From contig NZ_FNGH01000010.1 of assembly GCF_900102875.1 (NCBI RefSeq), positions 1 through 64,000 on the forward strand: a stretch of DNA of 64,000 nucleotides, written 5' to 3'. Origin of the DNA: Franzmannia pantelleriensis. Lineage in GTDB: Bacteria; Pseudomonadota; Gammaproteobacteria; Pseudomonadales; Halomonadaceae. The notes under the pieces are model-generated. The model had not been told where the DNA came from. It was given only the letters and a program-made list of their open reading frames with translations, and searched no databases. Numbering within the stretch: position 1 is the stretch's first letter; every line of letters begins with the position of its first letter. Made by a program: the position numbers and the translations under genes. Of this stretch, positions 45,020 to 54,686 are shown piece after piece.

Positions 45020-46394
45020 GATAGTCACTCCGAGGGTTAAACAGCGTGGCAAACGCTTCCACATCGCTGCGCTTGACCAGGTAGGAGGCGGTGCACACCC
45101 GACGCTGATAATGCCGGCGCACGCCGCCGCCTCCCGCCGGACCGGCGCAGTAGAGTGCCAACAGCTCCTGGGTGGCGCGCTCCACCCAGCGTCGCTCGGC
45201 GTGCTCTGCCGCCAACCGCAGGCGGTAGTCGCCGTTGCCTGTGCCCATGGCAGTCCGCTGCAGGTCGCCGGCGTCGCTGTCGAAGACGCTGGCGTGGCCG
45301 ATGATATCCAGTCGTGAACGCAGCTCCGTTGGCGCACGAAACGCCAGCCTCTCGCGCAGCACATCAGCGGCCAGCTGCGCCCTGGCCAGGGCGTTGGGAC
45401 CGGCGTAGGAGATTTCTGCCTCACCCTGCCAGCCGCCCTCGTAGCAGACGGTGGTCTTGAGTCGTTGCGGCGACGGCTTGCCGCGAATGCCACGCACCGC
45501 CACCCTGTCGGGGCCGACCTGGCTGACCGCGACGGAGGTAAGATCCACTACCACGTCGGGGGTCAGGTAGTTGGCCGGATCGTGGACTTCATAGAGCAGC
45601 TGCTCCTTGACGGTGCGCTCGGTCACGCAGCCGCCGGTACCCGGCGGCTTGGTCACCACCAGGCTGCCGTCCTCTTCTACTTCGATGATCGGATAGCCGA
45701 CCCGGGCCAGGTCCGGCACCTCCTTGTATCCCGGATCGGCGAAGTAGCCGCCCGTTACCTGGGCGCCGCACTCGGCGAGGTGGCCGGCCATCATGCCGGC
45801 GGCCAGCAGGTCCCAGTCGTCCCAAGCCCAGCCGAAATGGTGCACCAAGGGAGCCAGAAACAGCGCCGGGTCGGCCACTCGCCCAGTCACCACCACCTCG
45901 GCCCCCAGCGCTAGCGCCTCGGTCAGCGGCACCGCCCCCAGGTAGACGTTGGCCGAAATCAGCGAGGCCTCATCGGGCAGCTCGCGGTTTTCCGCCTCCC
46001 AGCGCTGCAGGTCGAGGCTACCCAAGTGTGCCCGAATATCGTCACCGTGGACGCGTCCGATGCGCACCTGGGGAAAGCCCGCGCGCCCGGCCAGCTCGGC
46101 GACCACCTGGCAAGCACCGTCTGGATTGGCGGCACCAAAGTTACCGAGAACGCAGATGCCGTGGCTCAGGCAATCCCCCAGTACCGGCGCGAGCAGCTCG
46201 GACAGCAGCGGCTCGTATCCCGCGTCAGGAGCCTCGCGCATGGCCCGGTGCGCGGCGGCCAGGGTGCGTTCTCCCAGGGTCTCGAAGACCAAGGCCGAGG
46301 GCTGGCCGCGGCGAATCAATTCTGCCACCACGGGAATCGCCGCATCGGTACGGTCACCGGAGAAGCCGGCCCCGCTGCCCAGCAGGAAGGTCAT
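45006..46394 (-). CDS. AtuA-like (DUF1446) protein
   Basis: A 462-residue protein of the acyclic terpene utilization AtuA family: GSGAGFSGDRTDAAIPVVAELI at the start, NFGAANPDGA, VVTGRVADPALFLAPLVHHFGW and GGCVTERTVKEQLLYEV. AtuA itself acts in geraniol/citronellol catabolism of Pseudomonas, but many relatives lie next to transporters for hydroxy or keto acids. No atuB-H genes are here, so a terpene role is unlikely. It is followed by its small partner and preceded by the TRAP permease (4-base overlap). Confidence 0.78.
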   Translation of the reverse strand: MTFLLGSGAGFSGDRTDAAIPVVAELIRRGQPSALVFETLGERTLAAAHRAMREAPDAGYEPLLSELLAPVLGDCLSHGICVLGNFGAANPDGACQVVAELAGRAGFPQVRIGRVHGDDIRAHLGSLDLQRWEAENRELPDEASLISANVYLGAVPLTEALALGAEVVVTGRVADPALFLAPLVHHFGWAWDDWDLLAAGMMAGHLAECGAQVTGGYFADPGYKEVPDLARVGYPIIEVEEDGSLVVTKPPGTGGCVTERTVKEQLLYEVHDPANYLTPDVVVDLTSVAVSQVGPDRVAVRGIRGKPSPQRLKTTVCYEGGWQGEAEISYAGPNALARAQLAADVLRERLAFRAPTELRSRLDIIGHASVFDSDAGDLQRTAMGTGNGDYRLRLAAEHAERRWVERATQELLALYCAGPAGGGGVRRHYQRRVCTASYLVKRSDVEAFATLFNPRSDYHVAS

Positions 46395-48310
46395 GGGTGG
46401 GTCTCCTTGGTATGCACGCTCCGAGGCCCGGCAGCACCTGACGACGATGTGCGGGGGATCAATGACGCCAGTTTCCGGTGACGAGCATAGAGCCCCGCCA
46501 GCACCAGCAGCGCCCCTATCGTGGTTAACCAGCCGGGGGTCAGTGCCAAGCCGACCACCAACAGCAGCCCCACTACGTCCAGGACACGGCTACCGGTAAT
46601 CGCCACCCGCGACATCAGCGAGGCGAAGGCGAGCACGAACACCACCCCCTGGGGGCTGGCCAACAGGATATCGACCGCACCACCGAAACCGGCCAGCGCC
46701 GGGTAGATCAGCAGCAGGAAGGGAATCACATAGATCGCCGCCGCCAACCGCACGGCCTCTCCCGCCGCCGGTAGCCAGTTAGTCCCGGCGATGCCTGCTG
46801 CGACGAACACCGCCACGCACACCGGCGGCGTGATCACCGACAAGGTGGCGAAGTAGAACACGAACAGGTGGGCAATCAGCGGCTCGACGCCAATGGTGGT
46901 CAGCGCCGGCGCCAATACCGACGCCACCAGTACATAGGCGGCGGTGGTGGGAATGCCCATGCCTAGAATCAGGCACACGCCGCCGACGATGAAGGCGACC
47001 AGGAACAGCGACTCGCCCCCCACGTTGACGATCAGGCTGGCCAGCGTCACACCGATCCCGGTCATGCCGATCATTGCCACCAGGATCTGGGCACCAGCCA
47101 GCAGTACGCCGATGATCACCATGCCTTTGCCAGCGTCCATCAGCCCCGAAAGCAGTTTGCCGACAATCTCGCGCAATGGCCTCTTCGCCAGCAGGGCAAA
47201 GGGCACGAAGGTCAGCAGCGTCATCAGGATGCCGTAGAAGGCCGACAGCTGGATCGAGCGACCCGACAACACCCCGTAGAAGAGCCCGCCCAGTGCCGCC
47301 AGGATCGGAATGATGCGCTCCGGGCGCAGCACCTCGGGCCAGGTAGGCAGCTCATCGTCGGGCACCACCTGTAAGCTGCGGCGCTTCGCCACCAGATGGA
47401 TGGTCAGGAATACGCCCAGGTAGAAGAGGATCGCCGGCAACAGTGCAGCTAACGCGATGCGCAGGTAACTCTCGCCGAGAATCTCGGCCATGATGAAGGC
47501 CGCCGCCCCCAGGATCGGCGGGGCGATCTGCCCCCCGGTGGAGGCCACCGCCTCGACGCCGGAGGCGAAGGGTCGCGGGTAGTTGAGCCGCTTCATCATC
47601 GGAATGGTGAAGTTGCCGGTGGTGGCCACGTTGGCCACCGCACTGCCGCTGACCATGCCGAATAGCCCCGAGGCTACGGTCGCCACCTTGGCCGCGCCAC
47701 CCGGCGAGCGGCCGCTGATGCGCAGTGCCATGTCCATGAAGGTCTGGCCTCCGCCGGTGTGCAGCAGCAGGCAGCCGAACAGCACGAAGGCGGCAATGGT
47801 CGTGGCCGCCACCCCCACCAGCATGCCCCATACGCCCAGGTCCCCCAGGTAGAGGGTCTCGGTGATGTAGTAGACATCGAAGCCACGATGCCCTAGCGGG
47901 CCAGGGATGGCGGCCCCCAGCCAGGCATAGGCCAGCCCCGCCATCACCAGCAGCGGGAAGATCACCCCGATGGCACGCCGCGACAGCTCGAGAATCGCCA
48001 CCAGCAACACGCCGGTGAACAGCATGTCGCGGGTCGATGCCCAGGGCAGCTCGACCAGAATATGGTCGTGATTCATGGCCACGTAGCCGCAAGCCAGCAT
48101 CACGCCCAGCGCCAGGGCCAGGTCGATGCCCAATCCGATCGGGCGCCAGCGCTTGCCGGCCCCCAGCGGGTAGACGACCAGCCCCAGCAAGATCACCAGC
48201 GCGAGAAAGACGCTGCGCTGGACCAGGCTCTCGAAGGGGCCGGTGGCCGACGTGTAGAGAATGAGCCCGCCCAGCATCAGGGCCAGCACTTTGGTCAGGT
48301 TCGCGCGCAT
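46391..48310 (-). CDS. TRAP transporter fused permease (TAXI type)
   Basis: A 639-residue membrane protein combining a DctQ-like N-terminal part with a DctM-like part (AAFVLFGCLLLHTGGGQTFMDMAL, GMVSGSAVANVATTGNFTIPMMKR, ASTGGQIAPPILGAAAFIMAE and ITPPVCVAVFVAAGIAG). Such fusions pair with TAXI binding proteins. ATG at 48310 with AGGTG upstream is preferred to GTG three codons earlier. Confidence 0.88.
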   Translation of the reverse strand: MRANLTKVLALMLGGLILYTSATGPFESLVQRSVFLALVILLGLVVYPLGAGKRWRPIGLGIDLALALGVMLACGYVAMNHDHILVELPWASTRDMLFTGVLLVAILELSRRAIGVIFPLLVMAGLAYAWLGAAIPGPLGHRGFDVYYITETLYLGDLGVWGMLVGVAATTIAAFVLFGCLLLHTGGGQTFMDMALRISGRSPGGAAKVATVASGLFGMVSGSAVANVATTGNFTIPMMKRLNYPRPFASGVEAVASTGGQIAPPILGAAAFIMAEILGESYLRIALAALLPAILFYLGVFLTIHLVAKRRSLQVVPDDELPTWPEVLRPERIIPILAALGGLFYGVLSGRSIQLSAFYGILMTLLTFVPFALLAKRPLREIVGKLLSGLMDAGKGMVIIGVLLAGAQILVAMIGMTGIGVTLASLIVNVGGESLFLVAFIVGGVCLILGMGIPTTAAYVLVASVLAPALTTIGVEPLIAHLFVFYFATLSVITPPVCVAVFVAAGIAGTNWLPAAGEAVRLAAAIYVIPFLLLIYPALAGFGGAVDILLASPQGVVFVLAFASLMSRVAITGSRVLDVVGLLLVVGLALTPGWLTTIGALLVLAGLYARHRKLASLIPRTSSSGAAGPRSVHTKETHP

Positions 48311-48332
48311 GGCTGACACCTATCGATCGCCG

Positions 48333-49313
48333 TTACTGGGCTGGTTTCAGCGCCTCGGGAATCTCAAGGCCTTGCTCTTCGAAGTAGCGCGCGGCACCGG
48401 CATGCAACGGCACGGTGCCCACCTCGAGCGTCATACCAGCCAGGTCGGCGTCACGAACGGCAGAGAACGCATTGGCCTGCGGCTCGGGATTTTCCATCAC
48501 CGCCTTGACGATCTGATAGGCGGTCTCCTCGTCGAGGTCAGGGTGGGCATGCACGGCCACGCCAAAGGCCCAGGTGGTGTAGGCTGGAATGCCCTCACCT
48601 GCGCCTTCCGGCACGTCGACGATGGCCACGTCCGGCATCTCGGCGCGCAGCGTGTCGGCCTGCTCGTCGGAGAGCGATAGCACGCTGATCGGTGTAAAGG
48701 TGGCGATATCCATGCTCGAGCCGTCGAGGCGATTGCCGACCCCGGACTTGGCCGATCCCATCACACGGCCATCCTTCATGGCATCGACGATATCGGTCGT
48801 GGAACCACGCACATAGTCCGGCGAGACACCCAGCGTGCGCATGACGGCCTCGGTGGTCTTCTCGGTGGCCGAGCCGGTAATCCCCGGGTTGAAGCGCACG
48901 CCTTCCAACTCCTCGAGGGTGGCAACCTCAGCATCCTGGCGCATCACCACGTTCTGTGGCGCCACGGTATAGACCCACAGCAGACGACTATCCACGGGGC
49001 GACCGTCGAAGTCATCGAGGCCCGCGTAGGCGTGATAGCCGGTGTTGGTGGTCACCAGCCCCATGTCGATCTGGTTGCGACCGAGGCGGCGCAGGTTATC
49101 CACGGTGGCACCGGTCTCGGCCACCGAGGCACTGACGCCCTCGACGTGGCTATTGATGATCTGATTGACGGCAACGAAGTAGCCGTAATGGCTGGAGGAA
49201 CTCGAGGTCGAGCCGATCAGCAGGCGTTCATCGGCCTGTACGGAAGAGGCGGCGGCGAGCACGCCGACGCTGGCGGCCATGGCGGTGAGCATGGTCTTGA
49301 TTGGCGTTTGCAT
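48333..49313 (-). CDS. TAXI-family TRAP transporter binding protein
   Basis: A 326-residue protein with a signal peptide ending near VQA (residue 27). It has the TAXI-family start LLIGSTSSSSSHYGYFVAVNQIIN and a conserved GITGSATEKTTEAVM. It delivers an unknown carboxylate to the fused permease. It is the first gene of the minus-strand operon and is divergent from the LysR gene. Confidence 0.85.
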   Translation of the reverse strand: MQTPIKTMLTAMAASVGVLAAASSVQADERLLIGSTSSSSSHYGYFVAVNQIINSHVEGVSASVAETGATVDNLRRLGRNQIDMGLVTTNTGYHAYAGLDDFDGRPVDSRLLWVYTVAPQNVVMRQDAEVATLEELEGVRFNPGITGSATEKTTEAVMRTLGVSPDYVRGSTTDIVDAMKDGRVMGSAKSGVGNRLDGSSMDIATFTPISVLSLSDEQADTLRAEMPDVAIVDVPEGAGEGIPAYTTWAFGVAVHAHPDLDEETAYQIVKAVMENPEPQANAFSAVRDADLAGMTLEVGTVPLHAGAARYFEEQGLEIPEALKPAQ

Positions 49314-49434
49314 GGTAGCTCCTTGGCGGGCTTGTTGTTGTCGTGTTGCATTCGGGGTAATCCCACTTAGCAGAATGGGTCGAGACGTTATTTTTGTATA
49401 TTGAATAGTTTTTAACTTGTGTTTTACTTTCTAA

Positions 49435-50334
49435 ATGAATCCGAGCATCAAGCAGCTGCGCGCCTTCGTTGCCGCGGCGCAGTCTTCCAGCCTGGCCGAA
49501 GCCAGCGAGCGCATTCACCTCTCCCAGCCGGCGATCTCCATCGCCCTGCGCAAGCTGGAGGAGACGGTAGGCGGTGCCCTGTTCTCGCGAGCCACGCGCC
49601 AGCTCAGCCTGACGCCTGAAGGTGCGGCCTTTCTGCCAGTGGCGATACGGCTGCTGCATGACTGGTCGGAAGCCTTCGAGGACCTGGAGGAGCGCTTTTC
49701 CAAGCAGCGCGGCAAGGTGACGGTCGCCGCCCTCCCCACCCTGGCCGCAGGCCTCCTTCCTGCCATTATCGCGACCTTTCACACCCGATACCCGCGTATC
49801 AACCTGAGCCTGCACGACGTGCTGGCCGAACAGGTCAGTCAGATGGTGCGTGAGGGCCGGGCTGACCTAGGCCTATCAGTTGTTCCACACGACGCCGAGG
49901 AGCTGACTTTCACGCCGGTATTGGAAGATCGCTATGTCGCTGTCTGCCCAAACGGACATCCCCTCCTGGAGCAGCAAAGTGTCGAGTGGAAGCAACTGGC
50001 CGGCTACCCGTTCATCGGCATCAACCGACTATCCAGCTCGCGCCAGGACATCGACCGCATCATGGCTGACGTCGGTGCCCCACTGGATATTCTCTGCGAT
50101 GCCAGTCAGATCGCCACGGTAGGCCGCATGGTGGCCGCCGGGCTGGGCATCAGCGTACTGCCGCAGCTGAGCTTTCGGCAGATCGCCACTGGGGGCATCG
50201 CCTACCGGCCGCTGCTAGCGCCCGACGTCAAGCGGCCACTGGGTATCGTCATGCGACGTCGCCACGCGCCATCGGCGGCTGCCGCGGCGCTAAAGTCCCT
50301 GATCATCGAACACGTCGTCGAGGGGTGGGGGTGA
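49435..50334 (+). CDS. LysR-family regulator
   Basis: A 299-residue protein with the LysR helix-turn-helix (LRAFVAAAQSSSLAEASERIHLSQPAISIALRKLE) and an effector domain starting near residue 95. It is divergent from the TAXI-TRAP/AtuA operon and is the natural candidate to regulate it. The intergenic gap (49314-49434) is AT rich, but no clear operator was picked out. Confidence 0.85.
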   Translation: MNPSIKQLRAFVAAAQSSSLAEASERIHLSQPAISIALRKLEETVGGALFSRATRQLSLTPEGAAFLPVAIRLLHDWSEAFEDLEERFSKQRGKVTVAALPTLAAGLLPAIIATFHTRYPRINLSLHDVLAEQVSQMVREGRADLGLSVVPHDAEELTFTPVLEDRYVAVCPNGHPLLEQQSVEWKQLAGYPFIGINRLSSSRQDIDRIMADVGAPLDILCDASQIATVGRMVAAGLGISVLPQLSFRQIATGGIAYRPLLAPDVKRPLGIVMRRRHAPSAAAAALKSLIIEHVVEGWG

Positions 50335-50408
50335 AGGGCGTTGGCCGGCCCTTGTGCCTCTAGCGGGTGACTGGTCAAAATGGTTGGCTGCCACCATCGA
50401 GAGACCAT

Positions 50409-50900
50409 ATGGACATTACCCCGATTACCCGTGATGACTTCCGGGCCTTCTGGCCAGCCTTCCAGGCCATCGTCAAGGCGCAGGAGACCTACGCCTTCGA
50501 CCCGGACATGGATTTCGATACTGCCTGGCGACTGTGGTGCGAGCTTCCGCAGTTCACCTTTGTCGCCAAGCAGGACGGCGAGCTGCTGGGGTCCTACTAC
50601 CTCAAGCCCAATGCGGCCGGGCCCGGTGACCATATCTGCAACTGCGGCTATATGGTCACCCCCCAAGCCCGCGGCAAGGGCGTGGCCCGCGCCATGTGCG
50701 AGCACTCCCAGCGGGTTGCCATCAAGGCCGGCTACCTGGGCATGCAGTTCAATGCCGTGGTGGCCACCAACGAGGTGGCGATCCGCCTATGGCAGACGCT
50801 GGGCTTCGAGATCATCGGCACCGTGCCCGGCGGCTACCGCCACCGCGAGCTGGGGCTGGTGGATACCCGCATCATGTATAAGCGCCTGACCAAGGCCTGA
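50409..50900 (+). CDS. GNAT-family N-acetyltransferase
   Basis: A 163-residue acetyltransferase. The acetyl-CoA binding loop is VTPQARGKGVARAMCEHS, and NAVVATNEVAIRLWQTLGFEIIGTVPGGY is the standard fourth motif. The substrate is unknown. ATG at 50409 is preferred to the start 14 codons earlier because of length and GAGAG upstream. Confidence 0.85.
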   Translation: MDITPITRDDFRAFWPAFQAIVKAQETYAFDPDMDFDTAWRLWCELPQFTFVAKQDGELLGSYYLKPNAAGPGDHICNCGYMVTPQARGKGVARAMCEHSQRVAIKAGYLGMQFNAVVATNEVAIRLWQTLGFEIIGTVPGGYRHRELGLVDTRIMYKRLTKA

Positions 50901-50941
50901 CCTTCGCTCGCCGACTTTTCAGACGTAGAGCATGCTTTGGA

Positions 50942-51841
50942 TTAAATGGTTAAGTTTGACGCGTGTTGCTGCACGGCGGGGCTGGTCTCGACCATGCGCA
51001 CCACGCTGCCGACCACGATCAGGCACGGCGAGGGCAGCGGCTTTTCTGCCAGCTGTGCCGGCATATCCGCCAGGGTACCCGTTAGCGCCTGCTGCTCGGG
51101 CTTGCTGGCGTTGGCCACCAGCATGATCGGCCACTCGCCGGGCAGGCCGGCGTCGCGCAGCCCGACACAGATGGCCGCCACCTTGGAGAGCCCCATATAG
51201 AACACCAGGGTCTCGTCGCGGCGCGCCAGCGACTGCCAGTCCGGGGTACCGTCCTCGCGGCATAGCTGAGCGGTGACGAAACGCAGCTGCTGGGCGTGGC
51301 CGCGGTCGGTGAGCGGAATGCCCATGCTCGCCGCGGCCGCCGAGGCGGCGGTAATGCCGGGGACGATCTCGGCGGGCACATCGGCCTCGGCCAGGGCGGC
51401 AAGCTCCTCGCCCATACGCCCGAACACGCCGGGGTCGCCACCCTTGAGGCGCACCACCGACTTGCCCTCGGCGACCAGGCGCACCATCAAGGCGCCTATC
51501 TCGGCCTGGGGCACGCTGTGGTGGCCGCGCGCCTTGCCCACGTAGTAGCGCTCGCTGGCAGCGCCGATCAGCGCCAGCACGTCATCGCCGACCAGGCGGT
51601 CGTAGACCACCGCATCGGCCTGCTGCAGCAGCCGCGCGGCCTTCAGCGTCAGCAGCTCGACGTCGCCGCTGCCGGCGCCGACCAGATAGACCTTGCCCGC
51701 GCGACACTCGCCGCGCAGTGGCATGCCCGGAGCGGTAGCGCCAGGCGCTGCATCACCGCTCAAGGAGAGGTGGCGGGTGATGCTCTGGCTGAGACGGGCC
51801 AAGGCCTCAGGCCACTTGGGTATCAGGGGTCGGCTTGGCAT
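50942..51841 (-). CDS. cobA: Uroporphyrinogen-III C-methyltransferase (SUMT)
   Basis: A 299-residue enzyme that methylates uroporphyrinogen III twice with S-adenosylmethionine to give precorrin-2, the precursor of siroheme for NirB. Motifs are VYLVGAGSGDVELLTLKAARLLQQADAVVYDRLV, VVRLKGGDPGVFGR, VPGITAASAAAA and a final GSVV. It lacks the CysG dehydrogenase/chelatase domain. It begins inside the end of the nitrate reductase gene (about 35-base overlap), so it is co-expressed with it. Confidence 0.92.
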   Translation of the reverse strand: MPSRPLIPKWPEALARLSQSITRHLSLSGDAAPGATAPGMPLRGECRAGKVYLVGAGSGDVELLTLKAARLLQQADAVVYDRLVGDDVLALIGAASERYYVGKARGHHSVPQAEIGALMVRLVAEGKSVVRLKGGDPGVFGRMGEELAALAEADVPAEIVPGITAASAAAASMGIPLTDRGHAQQLRFVTAQLCREDGTPDWQSLARRDETLVFYMGLSKVAAICVGLRDAGLPGEWPIMLVANASKPEQQALTGTLADMPAQLAEKPLPSPCLIVVGSVVRMVETSPAVQQHASNLTI

Positions 51842-54542
51842 GCGCCCGCTCCTCTTCAATCAGGGATTTGAGTTCTGGAATACAGCTGCCGCACTGGGTC
51901 CCGCAGGCGAGCCGGGCGCCCAGCGCCTCGACGCTGGTGTCGCCGTCGCGAATGGCAGAAACGATGGCCTTCTGGCCGACCTGGTGGCAGCTGCAGATGG
52001 TGGCGCCGCTATCGGCAGCGCCATCGTCGCACCCGGCCAGCAGCCGGCGGCGATGGGTGTCGCTCAGCTCGCTATCGTTGAAGCGCTGCTCCAGCCAGGC
52101 CAGCCCGGGCAGCTCGGCGGGCGGGCCGATCATCGCCCACCAGCACAGCCGGCCATCCTTCACCGCCGCGGCGCGCAACCGGCCGTCGCCGGCATCCTCG
52201 CACCACAGCGTCGCCGCCTCCGGCAGCCAGGCCGCCAAGCGCTCCAGCCAGTCGTGCTCAACCTGCCCGCTGGCCAGCTGCCAGCGCTGGCAGCCGCGCA
52301 TGGGAATGCGTGCCCAGTAGTCGCTCTCGCACCAGGGGGCGGCGTCGCTGAGCGCTTCGCTGACCAATAGCGTGGCCTCCCAGGCAGTGCTCAGCGGCGC
52401 CAGGGCCACGGCGCCGTGCTTGGACTCGGGTTGCCCGGAGAGCGGGTCGGTGTAACCGCTGATCAAGGCGCCGCTGCGCGCCTGCTTGGTGAAGCGGTCG
52501 GTCCAGTGCATCGGCACGAACACCTCGCCGCGTCGCTGGGCATTGGCGACCCGCACCCGGGCGCGATATTCGCCGGCCTCGCTGGTCAGTACCGCCAGGC
52601 GCTGGTCGGCGACGCCGTAGGCCAGCGCATCGTCGGGGTGTACTTCGATAAACGGCTCGGCGCGATGATTCATCAGGCGCGGGGCGCGCGCGGTGCGGGT
52701 CATGGTATGCCACTGGTCGCGAATCCGCCCGGTATTGAGACGCAGCGGACGCGCCGCACTCAAGCGCTGCTCGGGGCCCCGCGGCGTGATCGGTACCAGC
52801 CGGGCCAGGCCGTTATCGGTGGCGAACTGGCCATCCTCGAACAGCCGCGCGGTGCCATGGGGCGCCTGCGCGGTGACCGGCCACTGGATCGGCGCCAAGG
52901 CATCGTAGGCAGCGCGGTCGAGGCCCGCGAGGCCGGAGATATCGAACAGCCGCCGGCCGGTATCCGCGACGTTCTCGAACCCGGAGAGCCGGGCGTGTTC
53001 GTCGAAGATCTCGCTGGGGTGGGTATAGGCGAAGGCCTCGCCATAGCCCAGTCGCTTGGCGACTTCGCACATGATCCACCAGTCGTGGCGGGCCTCCCCG
53101 GGGGGCGGCAGCAGGCCGCGCTGTCGCGAGATGCGGCGCTCGGAGTTGGTCACGGTGCCGTCCTTCTCCGACCAACTCGAGGCCGGCAGCACGATGTCGG
53201 CGTAGGCCAGCAGGTCGGTGTCGGTGACGCACTCGGAGACGATCACCAGCGGGCACTTGGCCAGCGCCGCACGCACCCGCGCGGCATCCGGCAGGCTCAC
53301 CGCCGGGTTGGTGGCCATCACCCACAGGGCCTGGACCTCGCCGCGCTCGATGGCCTCGAACAGCTCCACCGCCTTGTGGCCGGGGGCATCGGGCAGGGTC
53401 GGCACCAGCCTGTCGGTGGTCCAGAAGCGGGTCACGAGGTCGATGGCACCGGGCGTATGGTAATCCATGTGGGCGGCCAGCTGGTTGGCCAAGCCGCCCA
53501 CCTCGCGCCCGCCCATGGCATTGGGCTGGCCGGTGATCGAGAACGGCCCCGCCCCGGGCAGGCCCAGCTTACCGCCGGCCAGATGGCAGTTGATGATGGC
53601 GTTGCACTTGTCGGTGCCGCTAGAGGACTGGTTGACGCCCTGGGAGTAGAGGGTGACCACGTGCAGCTGGCTGGCGAACCAGTAGTAGAAGGTCTCCAGC
53701 GCCTCGGCGTCGAGGTCGCAGTCGGCGGCCACGGACTCGAGGTCGAAAGCATCCTCTCGAGCCGCGGCCAGGGCTTCGTCGAAACCCTGAGTGTGGCGCT
53801 CCAGGTAGACGCGATCCAGCTTGCCCTTGGCCGCCATCCAGCTCAGCAGGCCATTGAACAGACGCGCGTCGCTGCCGGGCTTGAGGCCCAGATAGAGATC
53901 GGCGATCTCGCAGCTGTCGGTGACCCGCGGGTCGATCACCACCACCCGCATCAGCGGGTTGCGGGTCTTGGCCACCTTGAGGCGCTGATAGAGCACCGGA
54001 TGGTTCCAGGCCAGGTTGGAGCCGACCAGCACCACCAGTTCGGCCTCCTCGAGGTCCTCGTAGCTGCACGGCACCGCATCGGCGCCAAAGGCGCGCTTGT
54101 AGCCGACCACCGCCGAGGCCATGCACAGCCGTGAGTTGGTATCCAGATGCGGCGTGCCGAGAAATCCCTTGAACAGTTTGTTGGCGACATAGTAGTCCTC
54201 GGTCAGCAGTTGGCCGGAGAGGTAGGCCGCCACCGCTTCGTTACCCTGTGCCTGGCGGATCGACGTCAAGCGGCTGGCCACCGCCTCGAGTGCCGTGTCC
54301 CAGTCGACCTCGGTGCCATCGACCCGCGGGCGCATCAGGCGGCCCTGCTGCCCCAGGGTCTCGTGCAGCGCCGAGCCCTTGACGCACAGGCGGCCATAGT
54401 TGGCGGGATGCTGGCGATCGCCCTCCACCGCCGTCAGGGCGCCGTTTTCGAGCGTCGCGGTCACGCCGCACCCTACCCCGCAGTAGGGGCAGGTGGTTTG
54501 CGCCTGACAGGTCGTCGACGCTGACTCATCGGCCTGGTACAT
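51807..54542 (-). CDS. nasA: Assimilatory nitrate reductase, catalytic subunit
   Basis: A 911-residue cytoplasmic molybdopterin enzyme that reduces nitrate to nitrite. The N-terminal 4Fe-4S site is C18, C21, C25, C53 (CPYCGVGC..RLCVKG). Molybdopterin guanine dinucleotide blocks follow, including LCMASAVVGYKRAFG, GSNLAWNHPVLYQR, GQPNAMGGREVGG and the C-terminal EPFIEVHPDDA. The end carries a BFD-like 2Fe-2S domain (C850, C852, C884, C887), so it may take electrons through it from the FAD protein at 56879. The start at 54542 has GAGGAG seven bases upstream. The leader before it contains a sigma-54 element and an ANTAR attenuator. The name follows Klebsiella; Pseudomonas and Paracoccus call it nasC. 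Confidence 0.95.
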   Translation of the reverse strand: MYQADESASTTCQAQTTCPYCGVGCGVTATLENGALTAVEGDRQHPANYGRLCVKGSALHETLGQQGRLMRPRVDGTEVDWDTALEAVASRLTSIRQAQGNEAVAAYLSGQLLTEDYYVANKLFKGFLGTPHLDTNSRLCMASAVVGYKRAFGADAVPCSYEDLEEAELVVLVGSNLAWNHPVLYQRLKVAKTRNPLMRVVVIDPRVTDSCEIADLYLGLKPGSDARLFNGLLSWMAAKGKLDRVYLERHTQGFDEALAAAREDAFDLESVAADCDLDAEALETFYYWFASQLHVVTLYSQGVNQSSSGTDKCNAIINCHLAGGKLGLPGAGPFSITGQPNAMGGREVGGLANQLAAHMDYHTPGAIDLVTRFWTTDRLVPTLPDAPGHKAVELFEAIERGEVQALWVMATNPAVSLPDAARVRAALAKCPLVIVSECVTDTDLLAYADIVLPASSWSEKDGTVTNSERRISRQRGLLPPPGEARHDWWIMCEVAKRLGYGEAFAYTHPSEIFDEHARLSGFENVADTGRRLFDISGLAGLDRAAYDALAPIQWPVTAQAPHGTARLFEDGQFATDNGLARLVPITPRGPEQRLSAARPLRLNTGRIRDQWHTMTRTARAPRLMNHRAEPFIEVHPDDALAYGVADQRLAVLTSEAGEYRARVRVANAQRRGEVFVPMHWTDRFTKQARSGALISGYTDPLSGQPESKHGAVALAPLSTAWEATLLVSEALSDAAPWCESDYWARIPMRGCQRWQLASGQVEHDWLERLAAWLPEAATLWCEDAGDGRLRAAAVKDGRLCWWAMIGPPAELPGLAWLEQRFNDSELSDTHRRRLLAGCDDGAADSGATICSCHQVGQKAIVSAIRDGDTSVEALGARLACGTQCGSCIPELKSLIEEERAHAKPTPDTQVA

Positions 54543-54588
54543 GGTAACTCCTCGTTTACCGCCGCCCAGTGCGAGTGGGCTACAACGC

Positions 54589-54632
54589 AAAAACGTCCAC
54601 TACCGGCATCTCGGGATGCCAGCAGTGGACGT
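54589..54632 (-). terminator. Regulated (attenuator) terminator of the nasA leader
   Basis: On the minus strand ACGTCCACT and GGCAT arms pair with ATGCC and AGTGGACGT around a CCCGAG loop (positions 54593-54632), followed by TTTT. It ends 47 bases before the nasA start. Its 5' arm overlaps ANTAR hairpin P2. Confidence 0.8.
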
Positions 54633-54663
54633 CGTCGTCGGATGAGGGCCGGCGTTGGCCCTC
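54628..54663 (-). promoter_or_regulatory. ANTAR-responsive two-hairpin RNA motif in the nasA leader
   Basis: Read on the minus strand. P1 (54644-54663): perfect 7-bp stem GAGGGCC/GGCCCTC with loop AACGCC. P2 (54628-54639): GAC-GACGAC-GTC, only three pairs and with G instead of A at loop position 1, but with the same GAC/GTC closing and G4, C6 as the other two P2 hairpins. P2 shares bases with the terminator arm. Confidence 0.65.
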
Positions 54664-54686
54664 GGCAATTGTCTATGCTGTAGTTA

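Noticed and set aside
45020-45493. Longer version of the AtuA-associated protein
   Set aside because: The first 158 residues are a shadow of the AtuA gene; only the part from 45019 is family-like.
52416-54134. 572-codon plus-strand frame opposite the nitrate reductase gene
   Set aside because: A shadow frame of a GC-rich gene; composition is Gly/Val/His-rich without domains, while the minus strand has all nitrate reductase motifs.
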